Shown piece after piece: positions 8,095 through 18,056 of a stretch of DNA of 64,000 nt. Every line of letters begins with the position of its first letter. Position 1 is the stretch's first letter. Under the pieces are notes generated by a model that was not told the DNA's origin, did not search any database, and was given only the letters and a program-made list of their open reading frames with translations. Position numbers and translations under genes: made by a program. The stretch is from CAUYUA01 sp963575675 (GTDB lineage Bacteria; Pseudomonadota; Alphaproteobacteria; Azospirillales; Azospirillaceae): NCBI GenBank assembly GCA_963575675.1, contig CAUYUA010000228.1, positions 27,994-91,993 on the forward strand. Reading direction: 5' to 3'.

Positions 8095-9066
8095 ATGCGA
8101 AGAAAGTTTCTCGCTTTGAAAGTTCTGTTTATTACCTCAAACAGCCTTGGTGACGCGACGCTATCCACAGGTTTGCTCAGCTATCTTGTTGAAACGCGAG
8201 CCGACGCTCAGTTTACCGTCGTGTGTGGTCCGATTCCTGCGCCGTTGTTTAAAACCACGCCGCGTTTGGATCAATTAATCGAATTGCGTAAACAAAAACA
8301 TTCCGCTCATTGGTTCAGTCTATGGCGTCGCTGCGTTGGCATACGCTGGAATCTGGTGGTCGATCTTCGAAACTCCATTGTATCGCGCGCGCTTTGCGCG
8401 CAGCGCGTCGCTGTATTGCCTAGGCCAATTCGCGGTCAACATCGAGTCCGTCAAATCGCTGCAACATTAAGGCTCCCAGAAACACCGGCTCCGCGTTTGT
8501 GGTTGACCTCCGAGGATCATAACGACGCTGAAGCCTTAATTCCATCTGGAGCGCCGGTTCTTGCCTTGGCTCCGGCTTCGAACTGGCGCGGAAAAACTTG
8601 GCGTCCAGAGCGATTTGCAGAGCTTGCGCGCCGTTTAACCGATGGACCTGACGCGCTTTTACCCTCAGCGCGGATTGCGATTCTCGCGGCGAGCGGAGAG
8701 CGTCCTCAGACGCAGTCCGTCATCAATGCTCTCGATCCGTCGAGAGTCATTGATCTGGTTGGTCGCACAAACCCAAGACAAGCTGGAGCTTGCCTTGCAC
8801 GCTGTGCGTTGTTTGTTGGCAATGATTCCGGCTTAATGCATATTGCCGCCGCTGTGGGAGCGCCCACTTTGGGGTTGTTTGGGCCTAGTCCGATGGATTA
8901 TTACGCCCCTTGGGGACCGCGCGCCATTACCGCATCCACCGAAATTCCGTATGCGGCTCTTGTCGGCGCGCCGGATTTTGACCATCGCAATACCGACACC
9001 CTTATGGACACGCTTTCCGTCGAAAGCGTTTTAAAGAGCGCCCGCTGTTTGCTGGAGATTGTCTAG
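8095..9066 (+). CDS. Glycosyltransferase family 9 (heptosyltransferase-like)
   Basis: 323-residue cytoplasmic enzyme of the ADP-heptose:LPS heptosyltransferase family, likely acting in lipopolysaccharide core assembly. Visible motifs are FITSNSLGDATLSTGLLSYL at the N-terminus (nucleotide-sugar fold), ALAPASNWRGKTWRPERFAELARRL in the middle, and LFVGNDSGLMHIAAAVGAPT with LGLFGPSPMDYYAPWGP at the C-terminus. The start is placed at ATG 8095; an in-frame TTG at 8050 would fall inside the -35 element. The donor and acceptor cannot be told from sequence. It faces the antiporter gene with a repeat element in between. Confidence 0.88.
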   Translation: MRRKFLALKVLFITSNSLGDATLSTGLLSYLVETRADAQFTVVCGPIPAPLFKTTPRLDQLIELRKQKHSAHWFSLWRRCVGIRWNLVVDLRNSIVSRALCAQRVAVLPRPIRGQHRVRQIAATLRLPETPAPRLWLTSEDHNDAEALIPSGAPVLALAPASNWRGKTWRPERFAELARRLTDGPDALLPSARIAILAASGERPQTQSVINALDPSRVIDLVGRTNPRQAGACLARCALFVGNDSGLMHIAAAVGAPTLGLFGPSPMDYYAPWGPRAITASTEIPYAALVGAPDFDHRNTDTLMDTLSVESVLKSARCLLEIV

Positions 9067-9081
9067 GGAATGTTAGATAGG

Positions 9082-9190
9082 TCTAGTGACTAGCGTCTCT
9101 GGTCGCGGGAAGAATCATAGATCACAAAAAGGGGGCGCGATCGCCCCTCTTATTTGCCGTAAGGCAAAATTCGTACAAGCTGCAATCGGA
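9082..9190. repeat. Dispersed palindromic repeat, copy 1
   Basis: Begins with TCTAGTGACTAGCGTCTC and TGGTCGC (9082-9106), related to copies at 42868, 49413 and 59707. It continues with a GGGGCG-CGAT-CGCCCC hairpin and the palindrome TTTGCC-GTAA-GGCAAA; the latter half reappears inverted within the copy at 59707. It lies between two convergent gene ends and may act as a bidirectional terminator. Confidence 0.6.
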
Positions 9191-9209
9191 CTTTCAGCCG
9201 TTCCTCTGT

Positions 9210-11027
9210 TCATCGGCATAATCGTGAGAATAAAGCGCGCAATTCTTTCCGACTTTGAAAAATCGGCAATTTTGGTTTTGAAGCGCGAGTTGGCTCCAAA
9301 GCTAGTCCTGCTTCAGTAACGGCGTCATCACCATCAACCGCACGAACAATAAGCTCAACAGGGCCTAATGGCAAACGATCACCCACCTCAACTTTTCCGG
9401 AAAATTCGCGATTAAAAAAATCGGCAACACTCAGACAACGTAGTTCTGTCGCCACAGGCAAGCCATAAGTGTCGGCAAGCTCGCTCAAAAGCGTGTCCGG
9501 AGACAGTTGAAAATCGCCAAAAAAGTCACGATCATCCTCAACCAACGGCGTTGGACTGGCGAACAGACGATCCAACAGAGGAATTTGCGGTGTTTGCGTA
9601 AAAATATAAACTTGGTCGCCCGACAAAAGATTTCCTGCGTCATGAATGCGCATCGAGCGCCCATAACGAACGACCAAAGATGGCCTCGCCCAACGAGGCA
9701 GCGCTCGCCCCTTCGCCACCGGACTTTCAGGGGCAATACGATACACCACCAGTTCGTGTCCGGAATCTTGCCCGGCGACGCCAGGAAGCTCTAACTCGAC
9801 GCGATCCACAGGCCCAAGACGAGGCGGCACGATCAGTCCCAACCAACGAGCCATCGGGCGAATTGTCCATCCTTGCACCAACAAAGAAAGTAACACAACG
9901 ATAAACGCCGCATTAAAGAAAGCTTGACCGCTGGGCATGCCGCCGATCACCGGAGCTAAAGCCAGAAGAATAGAAACCGCGCCACGCAAACCGACCCATG
10001 CGACGAAGGTTGTTTCATTGCGACTAAATCCGAACGGCATTAAGCACGCCCACACCGCCAAAGGACGCGCAACAAAAATCAACACAAATGCAATCAATAG
10101 CGCTGGAGCAATCACAGAAAGAAATCGAGAAGGCGTCGCCAATAATCCCAGCGTTAGAAACATGCCAATTTGGCATAACCAAGTCATGGCGCTTTGAAAA
10201 CGTCGCAGGGTTCCCCCCATTGGGCGGATGTGAGCGTTTCCAATCAATAAACCGCACAAATAAACAGCTAAAAAACCGCTGCCTTCTAGTAAATTCACAG
10301 CGGAGAACACAGCTAGAACTAAACTAAACACAAACACTGGATAAAGGCCAGAATCAAGTTTAAGACGATTTATAGAGAAGATAATTATTCCTCCCCCTAA
10401 AACGCCACCAAGAACCCCTACCCCCAATTGACTTATGAACAAACGAATTACGTGAAAAATCTGCGCTGAAATAGTCTGGTCGACGTTGGTGAGAGTTGCC
10501 GCATTGACCAACGCGACGGTTAAAAAAATCGCCATGGGATCATTGCTGCCGGATTCAATTTCCAAAATCGAGCGCACACGATCACGTAATGTTATGCCGC
10601 CGATTCGCAACAAGAAGAACACAGCCGCCGCATCGGTGGAGCTAACGATCGCGCCCATCAAAAAACCGTCAAACCATGAAAAATCGAGAACCGTATGAGC
10701 AACGAAAGCAAGAATCAGGGTTGTCAACAAGACGCCGACGGTCGCCAACACCAGCGCCGGTCCCGCAGCGACTCGATAACTATGCATACGGGTTTCGAAT
10801 CCGCTATCAAATAAAATGAACGCCAAGGCAAGATTGCTAATGGCGTAAGCTGTCGGAGCGTCGTCAAAAATCACATGACCGACGCCGTCTTCGCCTGCCG
10901 CCAACCCCACCGCTAGAAACACCAACAGCAAAGGCACGCCGATTCGATATGACACCAGACTAGTGACGACACTGACTATAATCAGCCCGGATATCACGAG
11001 AATGATAAGATTTAATGTTTCCATCAT
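9210..11027 (-). CDS. CPA1-family K+(Na+)/H+ antiporter, CvrA/NhaP2-like
   Basis: 605-residue inner-membrane antiporter. Residues 1 to about 400 form a 12-13 helix Na+/H+ exchanger domain with IVSSTDAAAVFFLL (Asp132) and ILEIESGSNDPMAIFLT (Asn162-Asp163), the ion-binding pair of this family. A TrkA-C (RCK-C) domain follows (GHELVVYRIAPESPVAKG, about 420-500) and then a CorC/HlyC-type transporter-associated domain (DRDFFGDFQLSPDTLLSELADTYG). That order is typical of NhaP2/CvrA potassium/proton antiporters, which protect against K+ or alkali stress. It ends in a short basic tail and appears to be a single-gene unit; ion preference is inferred from the family. Confidence 0.9.
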   Translation of the reverse strand: MMETLNLIILVISGLIIVSVVTSLVSYRIGVPLLLVFLAVGLAAGEDGVGHVIFDDAPTAYAISNLALAFILFDSGFETRMHSYRVAAGPALVLATVGVLLTTLILAFVAHTVLDFSWFDGFLMGAIVSSTDAAAVFFLLRIGGITLRDRVRSILEIESGSNDPMAIFLTVALVNAATLTNVDQTISAQIFHVIRLFISQLGVGVLGGVLGGGIIIFSINRLKLDSGLYPVFVFSLVLAVFSAVNLLEGSGFLAVYLCGLLIGNAHIRPMGGTLRRFQSAMTWLCQIGMFLTLGLLATPSRFLSVIAPALLIAFVLIFVARPLAVWACLMPFGFSRNETTFVAWVGLRGAVSILLALAPVIGGMPSGQAFFNAAFIVVLLSLLVQGWTIRPMARWLGLIVPPRLGPVDRVELELPGVAGQDSGHELVVYRIAPESPVAKGRALPRWARPSLVVRYGRSMRIHDAGNLLSGDQVYIFTQTPQIPLLDRLFASPTPLVEDDRDFFGDFQLSPDTLLSELADTYGLPVATELRCLSVADFFNREFSGKVEVGDRLPLGPVELIVRAVDGDDAVTEAGLALEPTRASKPKLPIFQSRKELRALFSRLCR

Positions 11028-11100
11028 GGCGAATTCACGATTCCTGATCTTCGGCGATTAGGAATTCAGCCATTAATCTCGCCTGATTTTTGCTCATTTG

Positions 11101-12768
11101 TTAGTGACGACCGGAAATCAACGCGTCTGCGGCGGCTCTTGCCTCATCCGTGATTTTTGCGCCCGCCAACATACGAGCAATTTCTTCACGACGTTCTGAG
11201 CCATCCAATTCAACGACTTCTGTCACCACATGGTCCCCAACGACTTTTTTGCGGACTTGCAAATGAACACCTCCCCGCGCCGCAACTTGCGGACTGTGAG
11301 TAACCACCAATTCTTGAACTTCTCGTCCCAAACGCTCCAATCGTTCTCCTACGGCGGCGGCGACGGCGCCGCCGATTCCGGTATCGACCTCGTCGAACAC
11401 CATGGTGGGAATCGTGCCGCTTCGCGCCACGACGACTTTTAACGCCAACATAAAGCGCGCCAATTCGCCGCCCGAGGCAATCTTATTCAGTTGTCCCGGA
11501 GGCGATCCTGGATTGGTGGTGACCAAAAAACAAACACGATCTATTCCGGCTGTGCTCCATTCGGATTCCGGAAGAGCGTCAACTTGAGTGACGAAACGTG
11601 CGCGATCAAGTTTCAGCGGCAGCAATTCTTGAGCAACGGATTGGTCCAAACGCTGCGCCGCCTCTCGACGTAATTTGCTGAGTCTTTTCGCGATATCCAC
11701 ATAAGCGGCGCGCGTATGCTCTGCTTGTTTAGCCAGTTGAGTTAACAGATCGCCTTGGTCTTCAATTAAGGACAACCGCCGCAACATGTCTGTACGTAGA
11801 ATCGGTAAATGATCTACAGCTATATTATGCTTGCGTGCGGCGGCGCGTAGAGCAAACAGACGATCTTCCAGTTTTTCGAGACTTCGAGAATCCAAATCCA
11901 AATTGGCGGCGACATTATGAAGAGCGTGAATAGCTTCATGCGTTTCCGCCGCCGCTTGATCAAGGGCGTCAATTACCGCGTCAAGACGTCCGCCTGCTTT
12001 GTCGGCGACTCGGCTTAAAAGCCGTGAGGCTGTCGCCATGGCGCGTTCAACGCCCCGTTCTCCGATTAATTCGGCTTGTGCGGCGCTGATCGCATCAATC
12101 AGTTTTTCGCGATGCTGTAAAGTAATGCGCTCTTCGGCGAGGCGCGCTTCTTCTCCGGGTTTAGGGTCCAAAGCTTCCAGTTCGGCGGCGGCGTGTCGCA
12201 AATACTCTTCTTCCGCCTGCGCCCGAGTGATATCACCTGCGGCTTGCGCCCGCGCTTTTTCGACCTGACGCCATGAGCGATGCGCTGCGGCAACTTGCGC
12301 CGCCATTGTTTCCAATCCGGCGTGAGCATCGAGAACGGAACGGTGAGTTCGCGAGTCCAAGAGGCCATGGGTGTCAAATTGCCCATGGATTTCAACAAGC
12401 TGCTCACCAACTCGACGCAACAGCGTCATACTGACCGGTTGATCGTTGACGTAGGCTCGCCCTCGGCCATCCGCGTTCACCACGCGCCGAAGAACGAGAG
12501 TTTCTCCGGTTTCCAATTCTTGCTCGCGCAACACATCGAACGCCGGATGTTTGGGAGGCAATTCGAATTCAGCGATTACCGAAGCTTGGGTTGCGCCTCG
12601 CCGCACGAGCGCGCTGTCGCCGCGCGACCCCAAGGCCAACCCCAGAGCATCGAGCAAGATCGATTTTCCGGCGCCGGTTTCCCCTGTCAGAACGCACAAC
12701 CCGCGACGAAAAGACAACGTCAACCGCTCGATCAAAACAACATCGCGAATAGACAGCGAAACCAACAT
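11101..12768 (-). CDS. recN: DNA repair protein RecN
   Basis: 555-residue SMC-like ATPase for double-strand break repair, of usual family length. Walker A GETGAGKS is at residues 29-36 after MLVSLSIRDVVLIERLTLSF; long coiled-coil stretches fill about 150-370; the C-terminal lobe has NKIASGGELARFMLALK (signature), MVFDEVDTGIGGAVAAAVGERL (Walker B and D-loop) and VTHSPQVAARGGVH. In alphaproteobacteria recN commonly follows bamD and lpxC, as here. A gap of 120 bp separates it from bamD. No LexA box was identified. Confidence 0.96.
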   Translation of the reverse strand: MLVSLSIRDVVLIERLTLSFRRGLCVLTGETGAGKSILLDALGLALGSRGDSALVRRGATQASVIAEFELPPKHPAFDVLREQELETGETLVLRRVVNADGRGRAYVNDQPVSMTLLRRVGEQLVEIHGQFDTHGLLDSRTHRSVLDAHAGLETMAAQVAAAHRSWRQVEKARAQAAGDITRAQAEEEYLRHAAAELEALDPKPGEEARLAEERITLQHREKLIDAISAAQAELIGERGVERAMATASRLLSRVADKAGGRLDAVIDALDQAAAETHEAIHALHNVAANLDLDSRSLEKLEDRLFALRAAARKHNIAVDHLPILRTDMLRRLSLIEDQGDLLTQLAKQAEHTRAAYVDIAKRLSKLRREAAQRLDQSVAQELLPLKLDRARFVTQVDALPESEWSTAGIDRVCFLVTTNPGSPPGQLNKIASGGELARFMLALKVVVARSGTIPTMVFDEVDTGIGGAVAAAVGERLERLGREVQELVVTHSPQVAARGGVHLQVRKKVVGDHVVTEVVELDGSERREEIARMLAGAKITDEARAAADALISGRH

Positions 12769-12888
12769 CGCCGCGCTTGGCCTTTGGTTGGAAGAACAAC
12801 GAACGAATCAGAATCAGGCAAATCCGAAAATCATAAATTTTCCGAGTTTTTGCCATCCTCTATCACGCACCCTCTTCGCAGCATCGGT

Positions 12889-13746
12889 TCAGAACATCGA
12901 CCCCCAAGCGCGCGCCAACCAAGAATTATGCGCTCCGGGAGCCGCAAGGTTGGCGTCGACCAACAAAGCATAGCTGTCTTGATACCACTCGCTGCCGGGG
13001 TAGTTATGACCAAGAATAGCTGCGGTGCGTTCGGCCTCGGGAATGATGCCGACGGCAAGATAGCACTCAACCAGGCGATGTAATGCTTCAGGAACGTGAC
13101 TGGTGGTTTGATACGTGTCCACGACGGCGCGAAAACGACCGATTGCGGCGTTATGATTTCTCTGACGCAGATAGAAACGGCCCACTTCCATTTCTTTACC
13201 GGCCATATGATCCATCGTCAGGTCATATTTAAGTTTGGCGTCGCGAGCATACTCTGTATCGCCGAATCGACGCATGATCTCTTTCAAAGAATCCAGCGCC
13301 ATTTTGGTCATTTTTTGGTCACGTCGAACGTCGCTAATCTGCTCGTAATAGCACAAAGACCTCATATAGTATGCATAAGCGATTTGATCGTTTCCGGGAT
13401 GAAGCTGAATAAACCGATCAAGAGCCAGAACAGCGTCATCATATTTCATATCTTGATAATAGGCGTAAGCCGCCATAAGTTGAGCTTTCACTGCCCATTG
13501 AGAATATGGGTGTTGTCGTTCAACCTCTTCGAATAGTTTCGTAGCTTTTTTGAACTCTTTCGCCTCCATGGCGGCGGCGGCTTCATTGTAGATTTGCTCA
13601 ACCGGCCGTTCGACGTAAGGCAAATCTTCGGTGCTGGAGCAAGCCGTCATAAAACCGACCGCAATCAAGGTCGACGCGACGACAAGAAGACTCCAGGCTC
13701 GACCAGCGATGCGATGCGATTTAAGGCAGGTCAAACGATTATTCAT
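12889..13746 (-). CDS. bamD: Outer membrane assembly lipoprotein BamD
   Basis: 285-residue lipoprotein of the BAM complex, which inserts beta-barrel proteins into the outer membrane. The start is ATG at 13746 (MNNRLTCLKSHRIAGRAW); the signal peptide LLVVASTLIAVGFMTAC ends in a lipobox with Cys36. TPR-like repeats follow: EQIYNEAAAAMEAKEFKKAT, HPYSQWAVKAQLMAAYAYY, YDDAVLALDRFIQLHPGND and YAYYMRSLCYYEQI, all well conserved in BamD/ComL. An upstream in-frame start at 13776 would put the signal peptide too far in. It lies between lpxC and recN, as in many alphaproteobacteria. Confidence 0.95.
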   Translation of the reverse strand: MNNRLTCLKSHRIAGRAWSLLVVASTLIAVGFMTACSSTEDLPYVERPVEQIYNEAAAAMEAKEFKKATKLFEEVERQHPYSQWAVKAQLMAAYAYYQDMKYDDAVLALDRFIQLHPGNDQIAYAYYMRSLCYYEQISDVRRDQKMTKMALDSLKEIMRRFGDTEYARDAKLKYDLTMDHMAGKEMEVGRFYLRQRNHNAAIGRFRAVVDTYQTTSHVPEALHRLVECYLAVGIIPEAERTAAILGHNYPGSEWYQDSYALLVDANLAAPGAHNSWLARAWGSMF

Positions 13747-13892
13747 TTTACGGCACACTTCCCTGATCCGGCCCACGCACCTGCGCTCCGGCCTCCGCCC
13801 CTATATAGCACGCTGAAAGCGCTATTCGGCAAGTTAGAAAACATTGCAAACTCCAGAGCGTTTTGGCCTCTGGAATGAATTTTCTTGGCAAA

Positions 13893-14861
13893 CTAAGCAT
13901 TGACCGCCAAACGCAACTCTCCCCCCATCTTCGCCGAGATCGAAGTTCCTGTTGAGGCGACTTGGTCCTCTGATGTCATCAGAGTCCAATCCCAATTTTC
14001 ACGATCGGCAAACAAGGTATGAAGAAGCTGGCTGTTGAGCGCGTGACCGGAACGCCAACCTTGAAAATGCCCGATGATTGGAGCTCCGGCTAAATAAAGG
14101 TCGCCAATACTGTCGAGAATTTTGTGCCGAACGAATTCGTCATGATAACGCAAACCACCTTCGTTCAACACTTTATCGCCGCTAATGACCACAGCGTTGG
14201 CCAAAGAGCCGCCGCGCGCCAATCCGGCCTGACGCAATTGATCGACTTCATGCAGAAAACCAAAAGTCCGCGCACGGCTTATGTCGCACTTAAAAGCTTC
14301 GGGCTCAAGGGAAAAGAACCCTTCTTTGCAGGAAACGGCGGCGCTGTCGAAATCGATTTCGAAACTGAAACTAGAGCCTTTTTGCGGCGCCAACATGGCT
14401 CCACGCTTGGAGGATCCGACTCGCACAGGTTTCAGCACGCGAATGGCCCGCCGCGCCGCGTTTTGTTCAATGACGCCAGCGCATTCGACAAGAAACACGA
14501 AAGGCGCGGCGCTTCCATCCATAATTGGAACCTCAGCGCCATCGATTCGAATCACGGCGTTGTCGATATTGCATCCACGCAATGCGGCCAACAGATGCTC
14601 GATGGTTCCAATACTGATGCCGCTGCGGTTCCCGATCACCGTGCAGAGACGTGTGTCTATAACATTATTCCACAAAGCAGGAATAACGGCGCCTGCTCCG
14701 CGTAAATCGGTTCGAATGAAGCGAACGCCGGTGTTGATTTCGGCTGGCGCAATCGTCAAAGCCACTCTTGAGCCGGAATGCAGACCGACTCCCGTGCAGT
14801 GGATGGAGCTTTTCAGCGTCCGTTGCAGGACGATTTCCGGGTGTCTGCTGTGGTTTATCAA
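13893..14861 (-). CDS. lpxC: UDP-3-O-acyl-N-acetylglucosamine deacetylase LpxC
   Basis: 322-residue cytoplasmic zinc deacetylase catalysing the committed step of lipid A synthesis. Zinc ligands by motif are His89 (GTIEHLLAAL), His246 and Asp250 (RHKILDSIGDLYL), and the catalytic histidine is His273 (SGHALN). The N-terminus TLKSSIHCTGVGLHSG is typical. It lies about 790 bp downstream of ftsZ, a common placement at the end of the dcw cluster. The large gap before it suggests its own promoter. Confidence 0.97.
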   Translation of the reverse strand: MINHSRHPEIVLQRTLKSSIHCTGVGLHSGSRVALTIAPAEINTGVRFIRTDLRGAGAVIPALWNNVIDTRLCTVIGNRSGISIGTIEHLLAALRGCNIDNAVIRIDGAEVPIMDGSAAPFVFLVECAGVIEQNAARRAIRVLKPVRVGSSKRGAMLAPQKGSSFSFEIDFDSAAVSCKEGFFSLEPEAFKCDISRARTFGFLHEVDQLRQAGLARGGSLANAVVISGDKVLNEGGLRYHDEFVRHKILDSIGDLYLAGAPIIGHFQGWRSGHALNSQLLHTLFADRENWDWTLMTSEDQVASTGTSISAKMGGELRLAVNA

Positions 14862-15509
14862 GTCACATCCCCGTCTGATCTGCTGCCGTAAAACGGCAAG
14901 AGTGGGTGAATGATTGCATTTCCGCTCTTAGAGCATCTCCCAGTTTTCAGAGCGCCTACCATCTTAAAGATTAAGAATTAAAACCGCGCTCTGTTTTTTT
15001 ATTTTTTAATTTCTTTATATTCTTATCCCATTTCTTTTACCTTTTGCATATTTTTGTCTTTTACTGTTATGCAATATCGCGTCTTAAACACCCCAATTAT
15101 TTTCATCAACACAAAACAATAGAGTTACTTTCCGTCAATTTTTTAAATCACCGTTTTGACTTTTCCGATTTTCGTAAAAAAACGAAACATTTTAAATTTG
15201 AAAAAGACCTAAAACAACTTCAACACGAAATAGAAATGTATGAAACACCAACCATCGTTCTGCATTTTCGTTCAGAGTGTCTGCTAATTCCCTACCAGGC
15301 TCTGTGAAGCTTCACAAATCACTCTTTGTTACGAATTGTTACGCGCATGCACAATAGATCAGCGAAATCCACAGAGGCTCAATGTAATATAGAGGCGGCT
15401 CTGTACAAACACAAACTCTTCCCCTTCGCAGAATCCCCAATAAAAACGGGCGCGCACAATGAATTCGCTCCACACAGGGAGCGTTATGGAAAAAAAAGCC
15501 TTCCACGCG
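14862..15509. other. AT-rich intergenic region between lpxC and ftsZ
   Basis: About 650 bp without a convincing gene. The part from 14960 to 15290 is strongly AT-rich and probably carries the lpxC promoter. A short rightward open frame (15044-15307) has no recognisable features or ribosome binding site. A T8 tract in the leftward direction (complement of 15490-15497) follows the hairpin at 15511. Confidence 0.45.
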
Positions 15510-15510
15510 G

Positions 15511-15539
15511 GCGGAGAAAGCATATTCGTCTTTCTCCGC
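15511..15539 (-). terminator. Possible terminator hairpin downstream of ftsZ
   Basis: GCGGAGAAAG (15511-15520) pairs perfectly with CTTTCTCCGC (15530-15539) around a 9-nt loop. Read leftward, a run of eight T lies about 13 nt beyond the stem. The gap is larger than in canonical terminators, so this is tentative. Confidence 0.4.
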
Positions 15540-15609
15540 TTCACGAAGAGCATACAAGAACGCATTCAACCGAACAGCGCTTTTGATGCTTGCTTTTCAA
15601 TGAATCTTT

Positions 15610-15640
15610 CGTTTGACGCTTGAAAAACAAGCGTCAAACG
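15610..15640 (-). terminator. Strong hairpin 7 bp after the ftsZ stop
   Basis: A perfect 13-bp stem, CGTTTGACGCTTG (15610-15622) with its complement at 15628-15640, and a 5-nt A loop. It directly follows the ftsZ stop codon. No T run follows, so it may protect the mRNA 3' end or terminate together with the hairpin at 15511. Confidence 0.55.
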
Positions 15641-15647
15641 CTTTCGA

Positions 15648-17363
15648 CTAATTCGCTTGACGACGCAAAAAGGCTGGAATGTCCAGAACTTCTTCCTCGG
15701 CGGGAGAAAGCTTTTGACGATCGGCAGAATCAATAGGCTGGCGAGAGGAGGAAGATGGCGAACGTCCAGGAGCGCCGCTTGGAATCGAAGCAACGGAACG
15801 CGTTTCTGCGGGCCCTTCGTTCTCACGGCGCGGCTTGTTGACGCCCAACCCTACACGTTCGAAGAACGAGGGACGTTTGCGAGGGCGATCGTCGGAATCT
15901 TCGTCATCCGTGCTGGACACAACGCTTGGACGCCCCGCCGAAGAGCGTTCAGACTGAGCCGCTAAAGCAGCGGCGCGAGCGCCGGCGTCTGCCGGCTTGG
16001 GCGCAATGAATGCGCCATTGACGCGCTCTCCGCGCAAGGGGCCAACAGCGGCGCGCGCAGCGGCGTTGGCGTTTTTGTTCAGAGCTTCATAGGATTCGCT
16101 CTGAACATTGGCGGCGGGACGCGACTCGGAAGAGAGCGACGGCATTGCGGCGACGGCCGTTGATTGCTCTGAATCCGGAATGCGCGCAGAGACAACAGCC
16201 TGAGCGCCCATGGCGACGGAAGCCGTTGGAGACGGAGGCATCGGCGCGGCGACCATAGCAGCATGATAGTCGGCGCGCATTTGCGCTGTCGGCGCGGAAG
16301 AGTCGACACGCGGTTTGCCGCGATCCCCTCCCGTTAACGAGAAAGCGGCGTTCGACGCAACGCCAACGGCGTTGGAGGCGGACGGACGAGTTGCCGAACA
16401 GGCGTCTATGCCTGTGGCCACCACAGACACGCGCATGGTGCCGTCAAGCGAACTGTCGAAGGTGGAGCCGAAGATGATGTTGGCTTCGGGATCGACTTCA
16501 TCGCGAATGCGGTTGGCGGCTTCATCGACCTCGAAGAGGGTCATGTCGTAACCGCCCGTGATGTTGATCAGAACGCCGCGCGCGCCCTTCATCGACACAT
16601 CATCGAGCAACGGATTGGAAATGGCGGCTTCAGCAGCTTCAATAGCTCGTCGATCTCCCGTAGCCTCGCCGGTGCCCATCATTGCCTTACCCATCTCGGT
16701 CATCACTGAGCGGATATCGGCGAAATCGAGATTGATCAAACCGGGCATCACCATCAAGTCGGTCACGCCGCGCACGCCCGAGTGCAGCACGTCATCGGCC
16801 ATTTTGAAGGCGTCGGCGAAGGTCGTTTTCTCATTAGCGATGCGAAAGAGATTTTGGTTCGGAATAACAATTAACGTATCAACATATTGTTGTAAGTCGG
16901 CAATGCCGGATTCCGCCAACCGCATCCGGTGAGCCCCTTCGAAATGGAAAGGTTTCGTCACCACGCCAACAGTCAAAATTCCGCGCTCCCGCGCTGCGCG
17001 CGCGATCACCGGCGCGGCGCCGGTGCCGGTTCCGCCCCCCATGCCTGCGGTGATGAACACCATGTTGGCGCCGTCGAGAAAAGTGATGATTTCATCAATT
17101 TGCTCTTCAGCGGCGGCGCGACCAATATCCGGGCGCGATCCCGCTCCCAAGCCTCGGGTGATCGTTGTGCCGAGTTGTAGGCGTTTTTGCGCCAGACTTC
17201 CGTTCAGAGCCTGGGCGTCGGTATTGCCGACGACAAAATCAACACCTTCCAGATTGGAGCGAATCATGTTGTTGACGGCGTTTCCACCTGCGCCGCCGAC
17301 GCCGAAAACAGTAATGCGTGGTTTCAGTTCAGTTTCGATCTTAGGCAGACTCACGTTAATCAT
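15648..17363 (-). CDS. ftsZ: Cell division GTPase FtsZ
   Basis: 571-residue tubulin homologue that forms the division ring. The GTP-binding signature GGGTGTG is at residues 109-115; GVGGAGGNAVNNM and the VGNTDAQAL loop precede it, and the T7 loop region NLDFADIRSVM is present. After the globular domain (about 320 residues) comes a disordered Ala/Ser/Pro-rich linker of roughly 230 residues, and the protein ends in the conserved C-terminal peptide EEVLDIPAFLRRQ that contacts FtsA. Long linkers are typical of alphaproteobacterial FtsZ. It lies 693 bp downstream of ftsA, so it probably has its own promoter. Confidence 0.97.
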   Translation of the reverse strand: MINVSLPKIETELKPRITVFGVGGAGGNAVNNMIRSNLEGVDFVVGNTDAQALNGSLAQKRLQLGTTITRGLGAGSRPDIGRAAAEEQIDEIITFLDGANMVFITAGMGGGTGTGAAPVIARAARERGILTVGVVTKPFHFEGAHRMRLAESGIADLQQYVDTLIVIPNQNLFRIANEKTTFADAFKMADDVLHSGVRGVTDLMVMPGLINLDFADIRSVMTEMGKAMMGTGEATGDRRAIEAAEAAISNPLLDDVSMKGARGVLINITGGYDMTLFEVDEAANRIRDEVDPEANIIFGSTFDSSLDGTMRVSVVATGIDACSATRPSASNAVGVASNAAFSLTGGDRGKPRVDSSAPTAQMRADYHAAMVAAPMPPSPTASVAMGAQAVVSARIPDSEQSTAVAAMPSLSSESRPAANVQSESYEALNKNANAAARAAVGPLRGERVNGAFIAPKPADAGARAAALAAQSERSSAGRPSVVSSTDDEDSDDRPRKRPSFFERVGLGVNKPRRENEGPAETRSVASIPSGAPGRSPSSSSRQPIDSADRQKLSPAEEEVLDIPAFLRRQAN

Positions 17364-18056
17364 GATAAACTCCCTCTCTCTCTCGTAAACCTTAGAGGCT
17401 GTTCTTCTCGACTCTACGCCGAATGGATTTCAGCCCCTTGTTGTTTTTTGAACAAGCCGTTGAACAACCGTCCGCTATCACTTTATTTAGAGTTCCGGAG
17501 TAATCGACCCGCATCGACTAAGTCCGGCATTCTCTGTTTTAGACGAGATTTTTTTTAGCTTTTTGGTCTGTATGCTTTTAATTTCTATTTTGGCGCCGTG
17601 TTGTATTTCTGCATTATGCTCACTCATCGCGTTAAGGGGTTTGCGTTCGCATAGAATGCTCTGCGATCGCAGAGACTTTACTATTTTGTGACATAATACT
17701 CATGCGACCGAACTCTTTACACGAGGCGAAAATTATGACTTATTACTCTTAACATCCCGCAATGTCTCCATCACGATCATGGATGATGCAAGACTATAGC
17801 TTTGCTTCCACCGTTCACACGTTCACAGCTCTTGCGATTTTTGACCGGGCTTCCATAGACCCTATATGGTTTTTGGGCTAGTCGTGATATCGCGCGTCCA
17901 ACTCTTTCGGATGTTTACTCACAGGAATATCCATAGAAAATTTTGGACGTGAAGGGCTTTGAGCATAGGTTTATGGAAAATTTCACATGTTTCCAGCTTA
18001 ATCCTCTTGCTTTCTCCTTGTATGTTCTTGTTTGTCTCTTGTTTTGATCTTTTTTG
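17364..18056. other. Gene-free region between ftsA and ftsZ
   Basis: 693 bp with no plausible gene, unusually long for a junction where many bacteria have ftsA and ftsZ nearly touching. It is AT-rich near 17540-17740 and 17990-18060. It presumably carries ftsZ promoters or regulatory sites; I could not assign a specific promoter or CtrA-type site with confidence. Confidence 0.5.

Noticed and set aside
15044..15307. Possible 87-residue rightward gene between lpxC and ftsZ
   Set aside because: AT-rich, no ribosome binding site, no recognisable features, and the frame could be chance in low-GC sequence.
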